A program made the position numbers and the translations under genes. This document shows, piece by piece, positions 6,007-8,224 of a stretch of 8,224 nucleotides of DNA. This DNA is from Methanobacteriaceae archaeon (GTDB lineage: Archaea > Methanobacteriota > Methanobacteria > Methanobacteriales > Methanobacteriaceae), in the NCBI GenBank assembly GCA_011620845.1, contig WOYJ01000148.1, forward strand, positions 1 to 8,224, given 5' to 3'. The notes beneath the pieces were generated by a model that saw only the letters and a program-made list of their open reading frames with translations, was not told the DNA's origin and did not search any database. Position 1 is the stretch's first letter. Each line of letters begins with the position of its first letter.

Positions 6007-6034
6007 AAATTATAAATAGTAAGAAATATATAAT
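6007..6034 (+). promoter_or_regulatory. vapBC 2 promoter block (shared with vapBC 1)
   Basis: It carries the same 20 bases and TATAAT as 4507-4534 at the same internal spacing. The ATG at 6053 lies about 22 bases from the centre of the TATAAT, which would suit a nearly leaderless mRNA. A GTGAT just before the ATG (6044-6048) is a possible ribosome-binding element. Confidence 0.65.
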
Positions 6035-6052
6035 TGTTCTGTAGTGATTACC

Positions 6053-6301
6053 ATGATTAAAGTTGAAACTAATATTTACGACAAATTTCAAACAGTAGTT
6101 CCTAAAAAAATAAGGGAAACACTGGGATTGACTAAAAATCATATAATTGAATGGACGATAAATGATAAGGGAAAAGTAGAACTGAGTTTCAGAAAAAAAG
6201 TCACTGATGATGATGTAATTGGTATGGTATCCTTAAAAGAAAAAACAAACGCCGTTAAGTTAGTGGAAGATTTATACAAAAAAGGGGATAAAAAGAGTTG
6301 A
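6053..6301 (+). CDS. vapB: VapB antitoxin, AbrB/SpoVT type (vapBC 2)
   Basis: The 82-residue protein from ATG 6053 has the AbrB hairpin region ETNIYDKFQTVVPKKIRETLG, then HIIEWTINDKGKVELSF, and a tail rich in charged residues ending LYKKGDKKS that would bind the toxin. An in-frame GTG at 6044 would add three residues but is better read as part of a GTGAT ribosome-binding element. The sequence is clearly paralogous to the first antitoxin in its N-terminal half but diverged in the tail, as expected if each antitoxin is specific for its own toxin while both could recognise the same promoter block. The stop TGA (6299-6301) overlaps the toxin start. Confidence 0.85.
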   Translation: MIKVETNIYDKFQTVVPKKIRETLGLTKNHIIEWTINDKGKVELSFRKKVTDDDVIGMVSLKEKTNAVKLVEDLYKKGDKKS

Positions 6302-6693
6302 TATTCATAGATACTAATTTCTTCATCGGTCTTTTTATAAAAACAGATTATTGGTTTACAAGAGCAAGTGAACTCATAAAAGAAATACCTGTAAAAGACA
6401 GGATCATATGTCAAGCTGTATTAAATGAAACAATCACTTTATTAGGTATGAAAACAGATATGAGTACCTGTGAAATAGCATATAACTATTTAAGAGATAC
6501 CTGTACCATATTTAATGAAACAGAAATTAGTAATTATAATAGTAAAATAATGAAAACATATTTAGAATTTAATGGTGATTTATCATTTACAGATTGTACT
6601 ATTGTTGAATCTATGATGCAATTAGGCATAAAAAAGGTAGTAACCTTTGATAAGGACTTTGATAAAGTAAACTGGATAGAAAGAATACATTAG
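6298..6693 (+). CDS. vapC: VapC toxin, PIN-domain RNase with TTG start (vapBC 2)
   Basis: The 131-residue PIN protein has D5 (MIFIDTNFF), E44 (VLNETIT), D99 (FTDCTIV) and D118 (VTFDKDFD), the full catalytic set. The start is TTG (6298-6300), overlapping the antitoxin stop as TTGA in the place where the first operon has ATGA. No other in-frame start lies near enough to keep D5 in its usual place. A weak start would lower toxin relative to antitoxin. A purine-rich GGGG element lies about 15 bases before it. The cellular target is unknown. After the stop there is a T5 run (6696-6700), and then the tail of a tnpB gene begins within about 10 bases. Confidence 0.88.
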   Translation: MIFIDTNFFIGLFIKTDYWFTRASELIKEIPVKDRIICQAVLNETITLLGMKTDMSTCEIAYNYLRDTCTIFNETEISNYNSKIMKTYLEFNGDLSFTDCTIVESMMQLGIKKVVTFDKDFDKVNWIERIH

Positions 6694-6703
6694 GCTTTTT
6701 ATC

Positions 6704-6827
6704 TAGTTACCGCCGGTGCGTCGGGAATTTAAGCTTATGTCACTATGACTCATTAGAGTTATCTAAGCAAGAATCTCCGACTTCCACAAGTCAGAGAGGT
6801 TCAAATGGTGCATGGAAACTACGATGA
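6704..6827 (+). pseudogene. tnpB: 3' tail of an IS200/IS605-type tnpB
   Basis: Starting near 6704 the reading TAGASGI resembles the C-terminal T-A-G/T-A/T-G-I-x-A-C/Y motif of TnpB proteins. After a stop and a one-base shift the frame continues YDSLELSKQESPTSTSQRG to TGA 6825-6827; a KQE-x-P/S tail is the usual end of this protein family. Everything upstream, including the RuvC and zinc-finger parts, is missing, since vapC 2 ends only 10 bases before. The family call rests on these two short motifs plus the right-end hairpin that overlaps the tail, a combination I consider fairly strong but not certain. Confidence 0.55.
6774..6804 (+). mobile_element. IS200/IS605 right-end hairpin ending in TTCAA
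   Basis: TCTC-c-GACTT (6774-6783), loop CCAC, AAGTC-a-GAGA (6788-6797) form an imperfect 9-bp hairpin with one mismatch. It is followed at once by GGTTCAA (6798-6804). IS200/IS605 right ends consist of an imperfect hairpin just before a cleavage tetranucleotide such as TCAA, and in TnpB systems the guide of the omega/re-RNA starts just after. The position at the end of the tnpB tail fits. No left end was found. Confidence 0.5.
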
Positions 6828-7044
6828 AGATCTTTTGAAACCAACTCATTAAGGTCAAGAAGTTAGTCTCAAATCCACGTATGATTAAAAAAATACGAAA
6901 CAATTCTTGAAATAAAAGGGGATGGAGAGAAAATTTAAATTATAAATCATGGTTTGGATGTACGAATTAACATCAATAAGTCATCAGCTTAAAAAGATAA
7001 TTAAACCATTGGAAGATGATATGAATTATTTTTAAGGTAATAAA
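6828..7044 (+). other. Spacer before the PLD-like gene with a 28-codon reading frame
   Basis: Most of this stretch is AT-rich and shows no clear gene. From ATG 6949 to TAA 7033-7035 a frame encodes 28 residues (ending LEDDMNYF) and stops 9 bases before the PLD-like start. The only TATA box (about 6940-6947) would start transcription inside this frame, so I do not call it a gene; most of it is probably the PLD leader. Confidence 0.3.
6940..6947 (+). promoter_or_regulatory. Probable TATA box of the PLD-like gene
   Basis: ATTATAAAT-like sequence after a run of A and T gives a predicted transcript start near 6968-6972 and a leader of about 75 bases. No better box lies between here and the ATG at 7045. 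Confidence 0.35.
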
Positions 7045-7554
7045 ATGTTAAAATCATCGAAAAGTCTGAAACTCCTGACCAAAAGCCATCTCCTCACCCA
7101 ACTCAAAGAAACTATCCATGATGCAGGGGAAAATATTTTAATAGTTGGTCCCTGGCTGGACGCTTATTTTACTCGTATAATCGTAGATTCACTACCCAGT
7201 AAAGAAATTGAGGTCAACTTCATAGTCAGGATAGATGATGGGGTGATAGATACTAAAACATTATCTGCACTGAACTTCGCCCGGCAGAACCTGAACAATT
7301 TCCAGGCAAAATCATTAGAAAACCTCCACTCCAAGGTCATCCTGGTTGATGGGAAAATCTTCTTCCTGGGGAGTGCCAACTGGTACTGGTATAGTCTTAA
7401 TGAAGGTGTTGAAATGGTAATCCAAGGACATACAAACCAGTTACCTGAATTAATCCCAAAATTAGACCGGTACTGGGGGGATGGATCTCCTATCCCTAAC
7501 GATGTGATTAGTAAATTTCAAGATTTTAAACCCATCACTAGGTTCAAACGTTAA
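7045..7554 (+). CDS. Single-HKD phospholipase D-like protein (putative nuclease)
   Basis: The 169-residue protein carries one full PLD motif: H95-S-K97, D102 four residues after K97, and G109-S110-A-N112, that is HSKVILVDGKIFFLGSANW. An N-terminal strand (NILIVGPWLD, 30-39) and a second strand (VNFIVRID, 57-64) match the usual fold before the motif. With one HKD, such proteins act as dimers, as in the Nuc nuclease and the catalytic part of BfiI; lipid hydrolysis is less likely for a soluble protein of this size. There is no signal peptide. The start is set by AAGGT at 7034-7038, six bases before ATG. It is a single gene, convergent with the next one and separated from it by 6 bases. A DNA-processing or defence role is inferred from family and neighbourhood. 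Confidence 0.8.
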   Translation: MLKSSKSLKLLTKSHLLTQLKETIHDAGENILIVGPWLDAYFTRIIVDSLPSKEIEVNFIVRIDDGVIDTKTLSALNFARQNLNNFQAKSLENLHSKVILVDGKIFFLGSANWYWYSLNEGVEMVIQGHTNQLPELIPKLDRYWGDGSPIPNDVISKFQDFKPITRFKR

Positions 7555-7559
7555 AAAAA
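7553..7559 (-). terminator. Oligo-T terminator of the minus-strand gene
   Basis: Seven A bases on the plus strand give a T7 run directly after the stop of the minus-strand gene (7561-7563). It overlaps the end of the PLD-like stop codon, so convergent genes share the same few bases. Confidence 0.45.
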
Positions 7560-7560
7560 G

Positions 7561-8106
7561 CTAGTTTATATTCGGATCTAATGGACAACCCTTCTCAATC
7601 AATCCCAAGGTTATATCTTCAAACTCATCCCACAGCCCGGGTGCTTCCTCATGGAAACGTTTTGAACGTGGTATGGAGGAAAAATCCACTCCGTTTTTAG
7701 CATATGTACTGTTGTACTCTCTGTCTTTGGCATCTAAATCCAAGAGTTTAGTATAGATGGATTTCAGCTTCTGCAGACAGTTATAGAAGGATGATATTTC
7801 TATTATCTCCTTGTCGGTGAAGTTTATGGTGAGTAGTGGTGCCTGTTTGCTCCACATCACTTGGTTCCATGAGGGCAGGGGCATCTTGATGGGCCGGTGG
7901 GCCAGGCTGATTTTTTCCTGGTCTTCATCTCTTTCGTTTTCTTCTGCATCATTTAACTTGTATCAGAACTCCTTAAGTAGCTCTATATTCCTTTCATTTT
8001 CCAGGGAGATCAAGGTCCTGGTTGAATTTTTCTTTCTTCGTCTTCTCTTTCTATCTCTGCGCCAGTTACTGAATTCACTGGACGCCAGTCCCAGAATGGC
8101 CTCCAA
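7561..8106 (-). pseudogene. Unrecognised protein gene interrupted by one in-frame TGA
   Basis: One frame runs unbroken from a possible TTG start at 8106 (preceded by a stop) to TAG 7561-7563 except for a single TGA at 7963-7965. The first part encodes about 47 residues with SSEFSNWRRD followed by a strongly basic R/K run, then LENERNIELLKEF. After the TGA come YKLNDAEENERDEDQEK and a 107-residue part from M 7884 (MPLPSWNQVMW) with charged helical stretches and a KDREYNSTYAKNG segment. I do not recognise the family. The basic patch followed by long acidic helices could be a membrane-proximal or nucleic-acid-contacting coil. Because no shift is needed, one nonsense change explains the break. 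An independent 107-residue protein starting at 7884 is the alternative. Confidence 0.55.
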
Positions 8107-8186
8107 ATAGTAAATTTTTTAAAATAATAAGGTAAAGTTTCCTTGAAAATAAATATTCCACCAATAAATTAGCAAAACAAATAAGA

Positions 8187-8207
8187 ATTAGTGATGATAT
8201 CACCAAT
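8187..8207. repeat. Near-perfect palindrome near the right edge
   Basis: ATTAGTGAT (8187-8195) and ATCACCAAT (8199-8207) are inverted copies with one mismatch and a 3-base spacer. The site is about 80 bases upstream of the minus-strand gene starting at 8106, and may equally serve a gene beyond the window. It has the size of a dimeric repressor operator. Confidence 0.45.
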
Positions 8208-8224
8208 CTTGTACAATACACTAT

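Noticed and set aside
6139..6414. Minus-strand frame over vapBC 2
   Set aside because: It is antisense to two overlapping genes with complete motifs; composition is that of a shadow.
6949..7035. 28-codon frame upstream of the PLD-like gene as a real small gene
   Set aside because: Its ATG lies 2 bases after the TATA box, so it would probably not be in the transcript; no ribosome site.
7963..7965. TGA read as selenocysteine or programmed readthrough
   Set aside because: No selenocysteine insertion hairpin or redox motif is seen, and the likely lineage does not usually encode selenocysteine; a simple mutation is enough.
7811..8110. 99-residue plus-strand frame near the right edge
   Set aside because: It is Ser/Leu/Phe-rich, antisense to the interrupted minus-strand gene, with no ribosome site or convergent logic.

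Overview
The window looks archaeal, most likely a mesophilic methanogen of the Methanobacterium type. The evidence is an AT-rich background, TATA-box promoters of the form TTTATATA or TTATAAATA sited 20-30 bases before start codons, several apparently leaderless starts, short oligo-T ends, and a gene set of AbrB-type VapB, PIN-type VapC, an AlbA_2/HATPase regulator, a DUF4143-type protein and a membrane-anchored zinc ribbon. The genus is an inference from style and family make-up. No rRNA, tRNA or CRISPR array was seen.

Layout. 1-1050: a decayed small gene (-) at the left edge, a small OB-fold-like acidic protein (+) and a membrane-anchored zinc-ribbon protein (-). 1161-1739: a PIN-domain toxin-like gene broken by two frameshifts (+), ending tail to tail with a 44-residue protein (-) whose stop codon overlaps that of the PIN gene; the decayed gene at the left edge is a second copy of this 44-residue gene. 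1945-2764: a GC-richer alpha/beta hydrolase gene (-) with three frameshift lesions. 2765-3091: no gene; it holds the hydrolase promoter, an 8-bp inverted repeat and three 11-bp tandem repeats that can form alternative hairpins. 3092-4429: an intact AlbA_2 + HATPase + winged-helix protein (-). 4507-5181 and 6007-6693: two complete vapBC toxin-antitoxin operons (+) with a near-identical promoter block. Between them lie a fragment of a zinc alcohol dehydrogenase (+) and a 5'-truncated DUF4143-type gene (-). 6704-6827: the 3' tail of an IS200/IS605-type tnpB with its right-end hairpin. 7045-7554: a small single-HKD phospholipase D-like protein (+). 7561-8106: an unrecognised gene (-) interrupted by one in-frame TGA.

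How it fits together. This is an accessory region in which defence or plasticity modules (PIN toxins, AlbA_2 regulator, PLD nuclease-like protein, IS605 remnant) sit among broken housekeeping-like genes. The two vapBC operons appear functional: all four PIN acidic residues are present, and antitoxin and toxin overlap by 4 bases. They carry the same 20-base sequence upstream, and 13 bases of it recur at the left edge without a toxin-antitoxin pair. Gene fragments begin or end very close to the edges of the second vapBC, which suggests that the module entered as a unit or survived repeated rearrangement. The most interesting leads are the shared vapBC promoter block, the decayed PIN/44-residue pair and its duplicate, the 11-bp repeat/hairpin array behind the AlbA_2 gene, and the IS605 right end that still has the parts of a guide-RNA 3' end. 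No wholly new system can be shown from sequence alone.
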